A stretch of DNA of 64,000 nucleotides from Mercurialis annua (taxonomy: Eukaryota > Streptophyta > Magnoliopsida > Malpighiales > Euphorbiaceae). The notes under the pieces are model-generated. The model worked only from the letters and a program-made list of their open reading frames with translations, did no database searches and was not told the DNA's origin. Positions 10,484 through 24,100 of the stretch are shown here, piece by piece. Location of the stretch: the NCBI RefSeq assembly GCF_937616625.2, contig NC_065572.1, forward strand, positions 40,823,653-40,887,652, written 5' to 3'. Position numbers and translations under genes: made by a program. Every line of letters starts with the position of its first letter. The first letter of the stretch is position 1.

Positions 10484-12796
10484 CCCCTTTTTAGCGATTT
10501 AAGCCAAACGTTTGTAAACGTTACGAAACAAATCCAAGCGTTTCACCTTTTTAGCAAATGAAGCAAAACGTTTACAAACGTTACAAAACAAAGCCAAACA
10601 TTATAAATGTTTGGTTTTGTTCCGTAATGTTTGTAAATGTTTGGTTTAAATTGCTAAAAATGTGAAACGTTTGGATTTGTTTCATAACGTAGGTAAATGT
10701 TTGGCTTAAATTGCTAATAAGGGGAAATGTTTTAAACGTTTGGCTAAAATCGGTAAAAATGTAAACCAAACATTTACAAATATTACGAAACAAAACCAAA
10801 CCTTTCACCTTTTAGCAATTTAAGCCAAATGTTTACAAACAGTACGAAACTAAACAAAATGTTTCACCTTTTTAGCGGTTTAAGCCAAACATTTATAAAC
10901 GTTGCGAAACAGATCCAAATGTTTCACCTTTTTAGCGATTTAAGCCAAATGTTTACAAACGTTACGAAACAAATCCAAACATTTCACCTTTTTAGGGATT
11001 TAAGCATAGCGTTTACAAACGTTTACAAAACAAATCCAAACGTTTACAAACGTTACGAAACAAAACCAAACCTTTCACCTTTTTAGCAATTTAAGCCAAA
11101 CATTTATAAACGTTACGAAACAAATCCAAACGTTTTACCTTTTTAGAAATTTAAGTCCAACATTTATAAAAGTTTACAAAACAAATCCAAACGTTTACAT
11201 ACGTTACGAAACAAATCCAAACATTTCACCTTTTTAGCGATTTAAGCCTTACGTTTATAAACGTTACGAAACGAATCCAAGCGTTTCACCTTTTTAGATA
11301 TTTAAGCCAAACGTTTACAAACGTTACAAAACAAAATCAAACATTTACAAACGTTACGAAACAAATCCAAACGTTTACAAACGTGATAAAACAAATCCAA
11401 ACGTTTCCTCTTTTTAGCGATATAAGCAAACCGTTTACAAACGTTACCAAACAAATCCAAATGTTTAACCTTTTAATCAATTTAAGCCGAACGTTTACAA
11501 ACGTTACGAAAAAAATCCAAACGTTTCCCCTATTTAGCAATTTAAGCCAAACGTTTACAAACGTTATGAAACAAATCCAAACGTTTTACCTTTTTAGCAA
11601 ATTAAGCCAAACGTTTAAAAACTTTACGAAACAAAACCTAACGTTTAAAAAGTTACGAAATAAATCCAAACGTTTCACTTTTTTAGCGATTTAAGCCAAA
11701 CGTTTACAAATGATACGAAACAAATTTAATCGTTTCACCTTTTTAGCAATCAAGAAAAACATTTACAAATGTTACGAAACAAATCCAAACGTTTCCCCTT
11801 TTTATCGATTGAAGCCAAACGTTTATAAACATTATGAAACAAAACCAACCGTTTTACCTTTTTAGCAATTTAAGTCAAACGTTTACAAACATTACAAAAC
11901 AAATCCAAATGTTTCCTGTTTTTAACAATTTAAGCCAATCCTTTACAAAAGTTACAAAACAAATCCAAACGTGTCCCCTTTTTAGTGATTTAAGCCAAAC
12001 GTTTACAATCGTTACGAAACAAATCCAAATGTTTCGCCTTTTTAGCAATTTAGGTCGAACGTTTACAAAGGTTATGAAACAAAACCGAACGTTTAAAAGA
12101 TTACGAAACAAATCCAGATGTTTCACTTTTTTAGCGATTTAAGCCAAACGTTTACAAACGTTAGAAAACAAATCCAGCATTTCCCCTTTTAAGCAATTTA
12201 AGCCACGCTTACAAAAGTTACGAAACAAAACCAAACATTTCACTTTTTTACCGATTGAAGCCAAACGTTTACGAACGTTATGAAACAAAACCAAACGTTT
12301 ATAAACGTTACGAAACAAATCCAAACGTTTCACCTTTTTTGCTATTTAAGCAAAACCTTTACAAATGTTACGAAACAAAACCAAACATTTTACCTTTTTA
12401 GCGATTTAAGCCCAATGTTTATAAACGTTACAAAACAAATCCAATCGTTTTCCCATTTTAGCGATTTAAGCCAAACGTTTAAAACGTTACGAAATAAATA
12501 AAAGCGTTTCACCTTTTTAGCAAATTAAGCCAAACGTTTACAAACGTTACGAAATAAAACCAAACGTTTCACCTTTTTAGGGATTTAAGCCAAACGTTAC
12601 GAAAGAAATCCAAATGTTTCCCAATTTTAGCGACTTAAGCCAAATGTTTACAAACGATATGAAACAAATCCAAGCATTTTACCTTTTTAGCGATATAAGC
12701 GAAACATTTACAAACGTTACGAAACAAATCCAAACATTTCATCTTTTTAGCAATTTAAGCCAAACATTAACAAATATTACGAAACAAAACCAAATG

Positions 12797-13408
12797 TTTT
12801 GGATTTGTTTCGTTAAAAGGGTAAACGTTTGGATTTGTTTGTAATGTTTGTAAACGTTTGGCTTAAATCGCTAAAAGGGGAACATTTGGATTTGTTTCGT
12901 AACGTTTGTAAACGTTTGGCGTAAATCAATAAAAAGGTGAAACATTTGGATTTGTTTGTAGCGTTTGGCTTAAATCGCTAAAATGGGGAAACTTTGGATT
13001 TGTTTCGTAATGTTTGTAAACGTTTGGCTTAAATTGCTAAAAAGGTGAAACACATGAATTTGTTTCGTAACGTTTGTAAACGTTTTGCTGAAATCGCTAA
13101 AAAGGTGAAACGTTTGGTTTTCTTTCATAACGTTTGTATACGTTTGGATTAATTTGCTAAAAAGGTGAAACGCTTGGATTTGTTTCGTAATGTTTGTAAA
13201 CGTTTGGCTGAAATCGCTAAAAAGGTGAAACGTTTGGTTTTGTTTCGTAACGTTTGTAAACGTTTTGCTTAAATTGCTATAGATGTGAAACGTTTGGTTT
13301 GGTTTCGTAACGTTAATAAACGTTTGGCTTAAATTTCTAAAAAGGTGAAATGCTTGGTTTTGTTTCCTAACATTTGTAAATGTTTGGCTTAAATTGCTCA
13401 AAAGGTGA
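12797..13408 (-). repeat. inverted satellite segment homologous to 141-593
   Basis: About ten inverted monomers. The end at 13408 reads GGTGAAACGTTTCCCC, a strand switch on the third AACGTT core of the monomer. From 12967 on it matches 141-593 variant by variant, and its end corresponds to the point where element A begins in the other copy. Confidence 0.88.
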
Positions 13409-14364
13409 AACGTTTCCCCTTGTTAGCGATTTAAGCCAAATGTTTGTAAACGTTACGAAACAAATCCAAATGTTTCACCTTTTTAGCAATTTAAGCCAAA
13501 CATTTACAAACTTTACGAAACAAATCCAACCGTTTCACCTTTTTAGGGATTTATTCCAAATGTTTAAAACGTTGCAAAACAAATCCAAATGTTTCACCAT
13601 TTTAGGGATTTAAACCAAACGTTTAAAACGATACGAAAAAAATACAAGCGTCTCACCTTTTTAGAAATTTAAACCAAACATTTACAAACGTTACAAAACA
13701 AAACAAAACGTTTCACCTGTTTAGCGATTTAAGCCAAACGTTTATAAACGTTACGAAACAAATCCAAACGTTTCCCTATTTTAGCGATTTAAGCAAAACA
13801 TGTACAAACGTTACAAAGAAAATTCAAGCGTTTCACCTTTTTAGGAATATAAGCCAAACGTTTACAAACGTTATGAAACAAAACCAAACGGTTCACATTT
13901 TTAACGATTTAAGCCAAACATTTATAAACGTTACGAAACAAAACCAAACATTTCACCTTTTTTGCGATTTAAGCCAACGTTTGTAAACGTTACGTAACAA
14001 ATCCAAACGTTTCACCTTTTTAGCGATTTAAGCCAAACGTTTACAAATGTTACGGAACAAAACCAAACGTTTCACATTTTTAGCGACTTAAGCTAAACGT
14101 TTACAAACATTACGAAATAAATCCAAATATTTTCCCATTTTAGAGATTTAAGCCAAACGTTTACAAACATTACGAAACAAATCCAAGCGTTTCCCCATTT
14201 TAGAGATTCAAGTCAAACTATTACAAACGTTACGAAACAAATCCAAATGTTTCACCTTTTTAGTGATTTAAGCTAAACGTTTACAAACGTTATGAAACAA
14301 AGCCAAACGTTTCCCCATTTTAGCGATTTAAGCCAAACGTTTACAAACGTTACAAACAAATCCA

Positions 14365-17340
14365 AACGTTTCATCTTTTTAGCGATTTAAGTCAAACATT
14401 TATAAACGTTTCGAAACAAATCCAAACGTTTCCCCTTTTTAGCGATTTAAGCCAAACGTTACAAACTTTACGAAACAAATCCAAATGTTTCACATTTTTA
14501 GTGATTTAATCCAAAAGTTTACAAACGTTACGAAAAAAATCCAAGCGTTTCACTTTTTTAGAAATTTAATTCGGAAATTTACAAACGTTATGAAACAAAT
14601 CTATACGTTTCACCTTTTAAGTGATTGCAGCCAAACATTTACAAACTTTATGAAACAAATCAAAATGTTTAACCTTTTTAGCGATTTAAGCCAAACATTT
14701 ACAAATATTACGAAACAAATCCAAACGTTTCACCTTTTTCGCGATTTAAGCCAAACGTTTACAAACGTTACGAAACAAATTCAAGCGTTTTACCGTTTTA
14801 GAAAGTTAAGCAGAACGTTTACAAACGCTATGAAAGAAATCAAAACGTTTAAACTTTTAAGTGATTAAAGCCAAATGTTTATAAACGCTAATAAACAAAT
14901 CTAAACCTTTCACCTTTTTAGTGATTTAAGCCAAACGTTTACAAGCACTACGAAACAAATCCAAATGTTTTACCTTTGTAGCGATTTAAGCCAAACGTTT
15001 ACAAATGTTACGAAACAAATCCAAGCGTTTCACCTTTTTAGCAATTTAAGCCGAACGTTTATAAACGTTATGAAACAAATCCAAGGTTTTCGCCTTTTTA
15101 TCGATTGAAGCCAAACGTTTACAAATGTTACGAGAAAAATCCAAGCGTTTCAAACGTTTTAAATCCAAGCTTTTGGCTTCAATCGCTAAAAAGGTTAAAC
15201 GTTTCGTTTTGTTTCGTAACATTTCTAAACATTTTGCTTCAATCGCTAAATATGTGAAATGTTTGGATTTTTCGTAACGTTTTGAAACATTACAAAACTT
15301 ATCCAAACGTTTCCCCTTTTTAGCAATTTGAGCCAAACGTTACAAAACAAATCCAAACGTTTCACCTTTTTAGCAATTTTAGCCAAACGTTTACAAACGT
15401 TACGAAATAAATCCAAGCGTTTTACCTTTATAGCAATTTAAGCCAAACGTTTACAAACGTTACGAAACAAAACCTAACGTTTAAAACGTTACGAAACAAA
15501 TCCAAACGTATCACATTTTTAAGCGATATAAGCAAAACGTTTACCAAGGTTACGAAACAAATCCAAGCGTTTCACCTTTTTAGCAATATAAGCCAAACGT
15601 TTACAAACGTTACGAAACAAATCCAAACGTTTCACCTTTCTATCGATTGAAGCCAAACATTTACAAAGGATATGAAACTAAACCAAACGTTTCACCTTTT
15701 TACCAATTTCAGCCAAACATTTACAAACGTTACGAAACAAATCCAAACGTTTCACCTTTTTAGAAATTTAGGACAATCGTTTACAAACGTTACAAAACAA
15801 ATCTAAACGTTTCACCTTTTTAGCGATTTAAGCCAACCGTTTACAAACGTTACGAAACGAATCCAAACGTTTCACCTTTTTAGCGATTGAATTCAAACAT
15901 TTACAAACGGTACGAAACAAAACCAAACGTTTACAATGTTATGAAACAAATCCAAACGTTTTACCTTTTTAGCGATTTAAGCCAAACGCTTACAGACATT
16001 ACTAAACAAATCCAAGCGTTTCACCTATTTAGCAATTTAAGCGAAACGTTTACATACGTTACGAAAGAAATCCAAACGTTTCATCTTTTGAGCATTGAAG
16101 CGAAACGTTTATGAATGTTACGAAACAAAACCAAACCTTTAGAAACGTTAAAAATCAAATCCAAACGTTTCACCTTTTTAGCGATTTAAGCCAAACATTT
16201 ACAAACGTTACGAAACAAAACCAAACGCTTCACCTTTTTAGTGATTTATGCCAAACATTTATAAACGTTACAAAACAAATGCAAACTTTGAAACATTTCC
16301 CCTTTTTATCAATTTAAGCCACCTTTTTAGCGATTTAAACCAAACGTTTACAAATTTATGAAACAAAACCAAACGTTTCACCTTTTAGCATTTTAAGCCA
16401 AACGTTTACAAACGTTACGAAACATATCTAAGCGTTTCACCTTTTTAGCAATTTGAGCCAAACGTTTACAAAGGTTACGGAACAAAACCAAACGTTTCAC
16501 ATTTTTTGAGATTTAAGCCAAACGTTACGAAACAAATCCAAACACTTCACCTTTTTAGCAATTTAAGCCACCTTTTTAGCGATTTAAGTCAAACGTTTAC
16601 AAATTTATGAAACAAAGCCAAACCTTTCACCGTTGTAGCAATTTAAGCCAGACGTTTACAAACGTTACGAAACAAATTCAAGCGTTTCACCTTTTCAGCG
16701 ATATAAGCCAAACATTTACAAACGTTATGGAACAAAACAAAACGTTTCACATATTTAGCGATTTAAGCCAAACGTTTACAAATATTACGAAACAAATCCT
16801 AACGTTTCACCTCTTTAGCGATTTAAGCAAAAAATTTACAAATGTTACGAAACAAAACCATACGTTTATAAATATTTGGCTTAAATCGCAAAAATGGTAA
16901 AACGTTTGGATTGGATTTGTTTCGTAACGTTTGTAAACGTTTGGCTTATATCGCTAAAAAGGAGAAACGTTTGGATTAGTTTCGTAACGTTTGTAAATGT
17001 TTGGCTTCAGTCGCTAAAAATGCGAAACGTTTGGTTTTGTTTCATAACGTTTGTAAACGTTTGGCTTAAATTGCTAAAAAGGTGAAACACTTGGATTTTA
17101 TCCGTAACGTTTGTAATTGTCTGCCTTAAATTGCTAAAAAGGTGAAATGTTTGGATTTGTTTCGTAACGTTTGTAAATTTTTGGCTTAAATTGCTAAAAA
17201 TGTGAAAGTTTGGTTTTGTTCCGTAACGTTTGTAAACGTTTGGCTTAAATTGCTAAAAAGGTGAAACGCTTGGATTTGTTTCGTAACGTTTGTAAACGTT
17301 TGGCTTAAATTGCTAAAAATGTGATACATTTCCCCTTTTT
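14365..17340. repeat. segmental duplicate of 7560-10490 inside the satellite
   Basis: Shared rare variants in the same order show the duplication: a GAAATTTAATTCG block (14565 and 7760), TTTTAAGTGATTAAAGCC (14852 and 8048), CCAAGCTTTTGGCTTC (15166 and 8358), TTTTGAGCATTGAAGCG (16085 and 9228) and the strand switch at 16868 and 10026. Offsets drift only from about 6804 to 6858 bases. Together with 12967-13408 versus 141-593 it defines a repeat unit of about 6.8 kb. Confidence 0.85.
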
Positions 17341-19362
17341 AGTAATTTAAGCCAAATGTTACGTTTGGCTCAAATTGCTAAAATGGGGAAACGTTTGGAT
17401 TTGTTACATAACGTTTGTAAACGTTTGGCTTAAATCGCTAAAAAGGTGAAACGTTTGGATTTGTTTCGTAACATTTGTAAACGTTTGGCATAAATCGGAA
17501 AAACGGTGAAATATTTGGTTTTGTTTCGGAACATTGGTAAACGTTTGGCTTAAATTGCTAAAAGGTGAAGCGCTTGGATTTGTTTCATAACGTTTTTAAA
17601 CCCTTGGCTTTAATGGCTAAAATGGGGAAACATTTTGATTTGTTTCCTAACGTTTGTAAACGTTTGGCTTAAATTGCTAAAGCCTTGAAACACTTGGATT
17701 TGTTTCGTACCGTTTGTAAAGGTTTGACTTAAATCGCTAAAATGGGAAAACATTTGGATTTGTCTGGTAACGTTTGTAAACGTTTGGCTTAAAATGGGAA
17801 AACATTTGGATTTGTTTTGAAACGTTTTAAACGTTTGGATTTGTTTTGTAACGTTTTAAACGTTTGGATTTGTTTCGTAATGTTTACAAATGTTACAAAA
17901 TAAAACCAAACGTTTTACCTTTTTAGCAATTTAAGCAAAAGTTTACAAACGTTACGAAACAAAACCAAACGTTTCAGCTTTTTAGCAATTTAAGCCAAAC
18001 GTTTTCAAACGTTACGAAACAAATCTAACTGTTTCACCTTTTTAGCGATTTAAGCCAAATGTTTACAAACGTTACGAAACAAATCCGAGCGTTTCCCCTT
18101 TTTAGCGATTTAAGCCAAACGTTTACAAACGTTTCATAACAAAACCAAACGTGTACAAACGTTTCGAAAAAACCAAAGGTTTCACCTTTTTAGCAATTTA
18201 AGCCAAACGTTTCGAATCAAATCCAAACGTTTCACCTTTTTGTTAGTAGTATGTGCCCTAGGGCAATTTAATTGTGTATATTTGTAGAACTAATCCCAAT
18301 GGCAAAGATATATATGTTTTATTTGAACTAAGTGTTCATTTATTACGTATTGTCCTTATCACATTGTGATAGAATCTATTCTTAAGGTGTTAATAATATG
18401 AGTGACAAATTCTATTATTCAAGTGATCTAAATAACCGTTCACGATCGATGGGGTCCTACGAATAAGGGCATCGCATTATCCCGGAAAGCTCGTGACCTC
18501 TATTTATTCTCCTGATTAGTAAAGAGTTACTAAATTATAGGAAGTAGTGAGTCTCATTCTACTTGATGGGGATTAGAATAAACATGTGGACACTCAAGGT
18601 GTTGAGTGAGTCGAACAAGTGACGCTAGATAACTTATACATGGTAATTCATTAAAGTCAATTTAATGTCATCTAGTTTATAATTGTACATATGTCCTTTG
18701 ACTTGCGGTGACACTATCTTGTATATATGTGATTAGAGTTTGATACTCCTTAAGCCTAGATCTTTCATCAGCTAGGACTGCGAGATGTGTTGTCTCTAGT
18801 TAGTTGTATATGGAGATAGGGGTTTAACCTAAAAAGGATTCATCACTCTGGATGAACGGAGACAAGATTCTATGCTATCTCGAATTGTTCTTGATGGATA
18901 ATAAAAACCTGCACAGGTGTATATGACTTACTTAGAAAGTTGTTTCTAGTGGAAGTCATACTTATCAAGAATTAGAATTGAGAGACGAGGTCGTATGATC
19001 AAGACGAATAGTGTTTGACTTAACCGTGACACTAGTCGAGATTGGTATCTTAGATGAAGGGAATTTTGAGTGTACGGTAATTATGAACATTGGTTCATAA
19101 AGAATGCATCGAAACATTCATTTCTATTTGGGGGTCGTGATATGTTCCTAGACGTCACTCTTGATCTACGAGAATTAATAATTAAATGGGATTTAATTAT
19201 TTAATATAAAAAAGGCGTTTCTTATGACTCTCGTTGCCATATAAATGTGAACATAGTTAGTCACACACAATAGAGTGTGCAATCGATTGAGTTTATGAAA
19301 GATCAATTTCATATAGATACTAGAATATCTCGAAAATTGATCTAAGATGAAAAACAAATACA

Positions 19363-19488
19363 AATTAGGGACTAATTTGTAAGAGTTACAAATTAGTAGG
19401 AACCTAATTGTATATTATCCAAGTTAATTAGGGACTAATTTATAAGAGTTATAAATTAGTAGGAACCTAATTATATTTTAACCAAATT
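19363..19488 (+). repeat. 63-bp tandem duplication inside the solo LTR
   Basis: Two copies of a block starting AATTAGGGACTAATTT and containing AATTAGTAGGAACCTAATT lie about 63 bases apart, with a few differences. Each copy carries the inverted pair ACTAATTT...AAATTAGT. Confidence 0.85.
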
Positions 19489-19722
19489 TTATGATTATAA
19501 GGTTTAAGTAATTAATTAATGTAATTAATGATACTTAAAGCGCTTATCATAAATTAGTGGAATGATGATGCAATATAGTGATGTCATGTCATGAAGATGA
19601 TATCATAAATATGATGTCACAAGTGACACATATGTAGCTAGGTGTCACATGGTGGCAATACCTTAACTACACATGCAACACTTGTCTTGCCATGTGTCTT
19701 AAGGACACTAAACCTTTAAGCG

Positions 19723-19730
19723 TATATATA
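19723..19730 (+). promoter_or_regulatory. TATA box of the solo LTR
   Basis: CGTATATATAGTTCATGG lies about 470 bases before the LTR end, a usual U3/R position in long plant LTRs. The CACACCATAAG that follows could hold the start site. Inferred from sequence only. Confidence 0.6.
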
Positions 19731-20579
19731 GTTCATGGATGTTAAGGCAAAAGACACACCATAAGAAACATCTCACTACAACACCAAGTTGTAGAGAGAG
19801 AAAGATACTTGAAGGAGTTCAAGTAGTCATCAATCACGGAAATAACTTGGCGACGTTTTTCATACATCCGAGCAAGGACGTAATCGCGGCGAGAGTTTGA
19901 GCTTAGGGCTGCTCGACAAGAGGAACTCTTGCGTATTACTTCAAGGCGAGGACTCAATCGGACGCATACTTGTGTGGACGAGCTTGAGGTCGTCGTACTT
20001 TCGAGACTATAAGAATCGTTGGAGAATCGACATAGGTATTCTTCTTACAATTCCTAGATGCATGCTTTAATTACTAAATGATACGACGATCCATTTGTTG
20101 TTGATATGATCAACTTGAGGATTCAGATTGTTGGAATTTCGATTTTGAATTGAAATATATAATCCGGACCCGCGCATCCCACTATGCCAACACTTTTTAG
20201 CGATATAAGCCAAACACTTACAAACGTTACGAAACAAATCCAAACGTTTCACCGTTTTATCAATTGAAGCCAAACGTTTACAAACGTTACGAAGCAAATC
20301 CAAATGTTTCCCCATTTTTGCGATTTAAGCCACACTTGTACAAAATTTACGAAATAAAACCAAACGTCTCACCTTTTTAGCAATTTAAGCCAAATGTTTA
20401 CAAATAAATTCAAAATGTTTCACATTTTTAGCGATTTAAGCCAAACGTTTATAAACGTTACGAAACGAATCCAAACGTTTCACCTTTTTAGCATTTTAAG
20501 CCAAACGAATCCAAACGTTTCACCTTTTTAGCGATTAAAGCCAAAAGTTTACAAAATTACGAAATAAACCAAACGTTTA

Positions 20580-21112
20580 TAAACGTTTGGCTTAAATCGC
20601 TAAAATGGGGAAAAGTTTGGATTTGTTTCGTAACGTTTGTAAATGTTTGGCTTAAATCGCTGAAAAGGGGAAACGTTTGGATTTGTTTCGTAACGTTTGT
20701 AAACCTTTGGCTTAAATCGGTAAAAGGTGAAATATTTAGTTTTGTTTCGTAACATTTGTAAACGTTTGGCTTAAATTGATAAAAAGGTGAAACGCTTGAT
20801 TTGTTTCGTAACGTTTCTAAACCTTTGGCTTTAATGGCTAAAATGGGGAAACGTTTGCATTTGTTTCCTAACGTTTGTAAACGTTTGGCTTAAATTTCTA
20901 AAAACATGAAACGCTTGGATTTGTTTTGTAACGTTTGTAAAGGTTTGGCTTAAATCACTAAAATGGGTAAACGTTTGGATTTGTGTCATAACGTTTGTAA
21001 ACGTTCGGCTTAAATCGCTAAAATGTGAAACTTTTGGATTTGTTTCGTACGTTTGGATTTGTTTCGTACGTTTGGATTTGTTTCGTACATTTGATTTGTT
21101 TCGTAACGTTTA
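20580..21112 (-). repeat. inverted satellite segment bounded by palindromes
   Basis: It is entered through a perfect 22-base palindrome at 20569-20590 (CCAAACG outer arms, TTTATAAA centre) and left through an inverted repeat at 21099-21126 (arms TTTCGTAACGTTT and its complement around AC). It is homologous to 17376-17880, one repeat unit upstream. Confidence 0.9.
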
Positions 21113-24100
21113 CAAACGTTACGAAATAAAACCAAACCTTTTACCTTTTAGCATTTTAAGTCAAACGTTACAAATGTTACGAAACAAAACCAAATGTTTC
21201 ACCTTTTTAGCAATTCAAGCCAAACGTTTACAAACATTACGAAACAAATCTAAACGTTACACCTTTTTAGCAATTTGAGCCAAATGTTTACATACCTTAC
21301 GAAACAAATCCGAACGTTTCACCTTTTTATCGATTTAAGCCACACGTTTACAAACGTTACAAAACAAAACCAATCGTTACTAAAAATAACCAAACGTTTC
21401 CCCTTTTTAGCGATTTAAGCCAAACGTTTACAAGCGTTTCGAATCAAATCCACACGTTTCACCTTTTTAGCGATTTAAGCCAAACGTTTACAAACGTTGC
21501 GGAACAAATCCAAACGTTTCACCTTTTTATCAATTGAAGCCAAACGTTTACAAACATTACGAAACAAATCCAAACGTTTCCCCATTTTTGTGACTTAAGC
21601 CAAACGTGTATAAAAGTTACGAAACAAAACCAAACGTTTCTGCTTTTTAGCAATTTAAGCCAAACGTTTACAAACAAATCCAAAACGTTTCCCCTTTTTA
21701 GCTATTTAAGCCAAACATTTATAAACGTTACGTAACGAATCTAAAAGTTTCACCTTTTTAGCGATTTAAGCCAAACGTTTGCAAAAGTTACGAAACAAAT
21801 CTAAACGTTTCACCTTTTTAGCGATTTAAGCCAAACGTTTACAAAACTAAGAAATAAAATCAAACGTTTATAAATGTTTGGATTTGTTTCAAAACGTTAT
21901 GAAACAAATCCATACGTTTCACCTTTTTAGCAATTGAAGTCAAGCGTTTACAAACGTTACGAAACAAAACCAAACGTTTACAAACGTTAAAAAACAAATA
22001 CAAGTGTCTCACCTTTTTAGCGACTTCAGCCAAAAGTTTACAAACGTTACGAAACAAATCCAAATGTTTAACCTTTTTAGTGATTTAAGCCAAACGTTTA
22101 CAAACGTAAGCTAAATATTTAAAACGTTATGAAACAAATCCAAACGTTTAACCTATTTAGCGATTTAAGCCAAACGTTTACGAACGTTACGTAACAAATC
22201 CAAACGTTTAACCTATTTAGCGATTTAAGTCAAACATTTGCAAACGTTACGATGCAAATCCAAGCGTTTCACCTTTTTAGAAATTTAAGCAAACGTTTAC
22301 AAAAGTTACTAAACAAAACCAAACGTTTAACCTTTTTAGCGATTTAAGACAAACGATTACAAATGTTACGAAACAATTCCAAGCGTTTCACCTTTCTAGC
22401 AATTTAAGATAAACGTTTACAAACGTAATGAAAAAAATCCAAACGTGTCACCTTTTTAGCGATTTAAGCCAAACATTTACAAACATTTCGAAACAAATCC
22501 AACGTTTCCCCATTTTAGCGATTTAAGCCAAACGTTTAAAACGTTACGAAACAAATTCAAACATTTCACCTTTTTAGTGATTTGAGCCAAATGTTTACAA
22601 ACGTTACGAAACAAATCCAAACATTTTACCTTTTTAGCGATTTAAGCAAAACGTTTACAAACATTACGAAACAAATCCAAGCGTTTCACCATTTTAGCAA
22701 TTTAAGTCAAACTTTTACAAACGTTACGAAACAAATCCAAACGTTTCACCTTTTTAGCGATTTAAGCCAAACGTTTACAAATGTTACAAAACAAATCCAA
22801 ACGTTTCACCTTTTTAGCGATTTAAGCTAAACATTTACAAACGTTACGAAAGAAAACCAAACGTTTCAACTTTTTAGCGATTTAAGCCAACCGTTTACAA
22901 ACGTTACGAAACAAATCCAAACGCTTCACCTTTTTAGTGATTTAAGCCAAACGTTTACAAATGTTACAAAACAAAATTACGAAACAAATCCAGATATTTC
23001 CCCATTTTAGCGATTTAAGCCAAAAGTTTACAAACGTTACAAAACTAATCAAAACGTTTCACCTTTTTATCGATTTAAACCAAACATCTACAAATCCAAG
23101 CGTTTCACCTGTTTACAATTTAAGCCAAATATTTACAAACGTTACGTAACAAAACCAAATGTTTCCCTTTTTAGAAATTTAAGTCAAACCCTTAAAAAAC
23201 GAAATGTATCCAAACGTTTCCCTATTTTAGCGATTTAGGCCAAACCTTTACTAACATAACGAAACAAATCCAAACGTTCCCTCTTTTTAGTGATTGAGGC
23301 CAAACGTTTACAAACGTAACAAAACCAAACCTTTCACCTTTTTAGCAATTTAAGCTAAACGTTTACAAACGCTACAAAACAAAACGTTTTTCGCAATTTA
23401 AGCTAAACGTTTGCAAACGTTACGAAACAAAACCAAACGTTTTTCCTTTTTAGCGATATAAGCCAAACGTTGCGAAACAAATCCAAATGTTTCCCCATTT
23501 TAGCAATTTATGCCAAACGTTTAAAACGTTACGAAACAAATTCAAACGTTTCACCTTTTTAGCGATTAAGCCAAACGTTTTCAGACATTACGAAACAAAT
23601 CCAAGCGTTTCACATTTTTAGAGATTTAAGCCAAACGTTTACAGACGCTACGAAACAAATCCAAACTTATCACCTTTTTAGAGATTTAAGCCAAACGTTT
23701 ACAAAAGTTACGAAACAAATCCAAATGTTTCCCCATTTTAGCGATTTAAGCCATAATTTTACAAATGTTAATAAACAAATCCAAACGTTACACCTTTTTA
23801 GCGATTTAAGCCAAACGTATACAAATCAAAGTGTTTCTTCTTTTTACAATTTAAGCCAAACGTTTAGAAATGTTACGAAAGAAATCCAAACGTTTCCCAA
23901 TTTTAGCGATTTAAGCCAAACGTTTACAAACATCACCTTTTTAGCGATTGAAGTCAAACGTTTACAAACGTTATAAAACAAAACCAAACATTTGTAGCAA
24001 TTTAAGCCAAACGTTTACAAACGTTATGAAACAAAACAAAAAGTTTACAAACAAATCCAAAGGTTTCACCAAACATTTAAAATGTTACGAAACAAATCCA

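Larger units (their letters stand above)
7545..18240. repeat. 60-bp satellite array, mostly plus orientation with inverted segments
   Basis: About 180 copies of a 60-bp monomer; 47281-47340 is a clean example. The plus orientation reads AAACGTTTACAAACGTTACG, AAACAAATCC, AAACGTTTCACC, then TTTTTAGCGATTTAAGCC. Inverted segments lie at about 8374-8480, 10022-10483, 10603-10760, 12797-13408, 15173-15290, 16875-17322 and 17363-17873. The part 7560-10490 is homologous to 14365-17340, and 7860-8060 is repeated at 8679-8882. Long open frames give a 20-residue repeat because 60 is divisible by three; I do not call them genes. Confidence 0.95.
18241..20192 (+). mobile_element. solo LTR (1952 bp) with CTTTT target duplication
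   Basis: The block starts TGTTAGTAGT and ends ATGCCAACA, with typical TG...CA ends, and is flanked by CTTTT at 18236-18240 and 20193-20197, the normal CACCTTTTTAG of the satellite. A TATA box (19723-19730) followed by transcribed-looking sequence supports plus orientation. No gag, pol or primer site is present, so this is a single LTR left by recombination between two LTRs. It differs from the gypsy LTRs here. A Ty1-copia origin is possible, but I cannot assign it. Open frames inside are not genes. Confidence 0.85.

Noticed and set aside
7545..18240. Many open frames of 60-140 codons on both strands within the satellite
   Set aside because: They repeat every 20 codons because the monomer is 60 bases long. 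Inverted segments give the same protein on the other strand, and frames open and close with single monomer variants. No start context or conservation argues for coding.
18241..20192. Solo LTR as an unknown gene region
   Set aside because: TG...CA ends with a 5-base target duplication explain it fully. Its short frames have no support.
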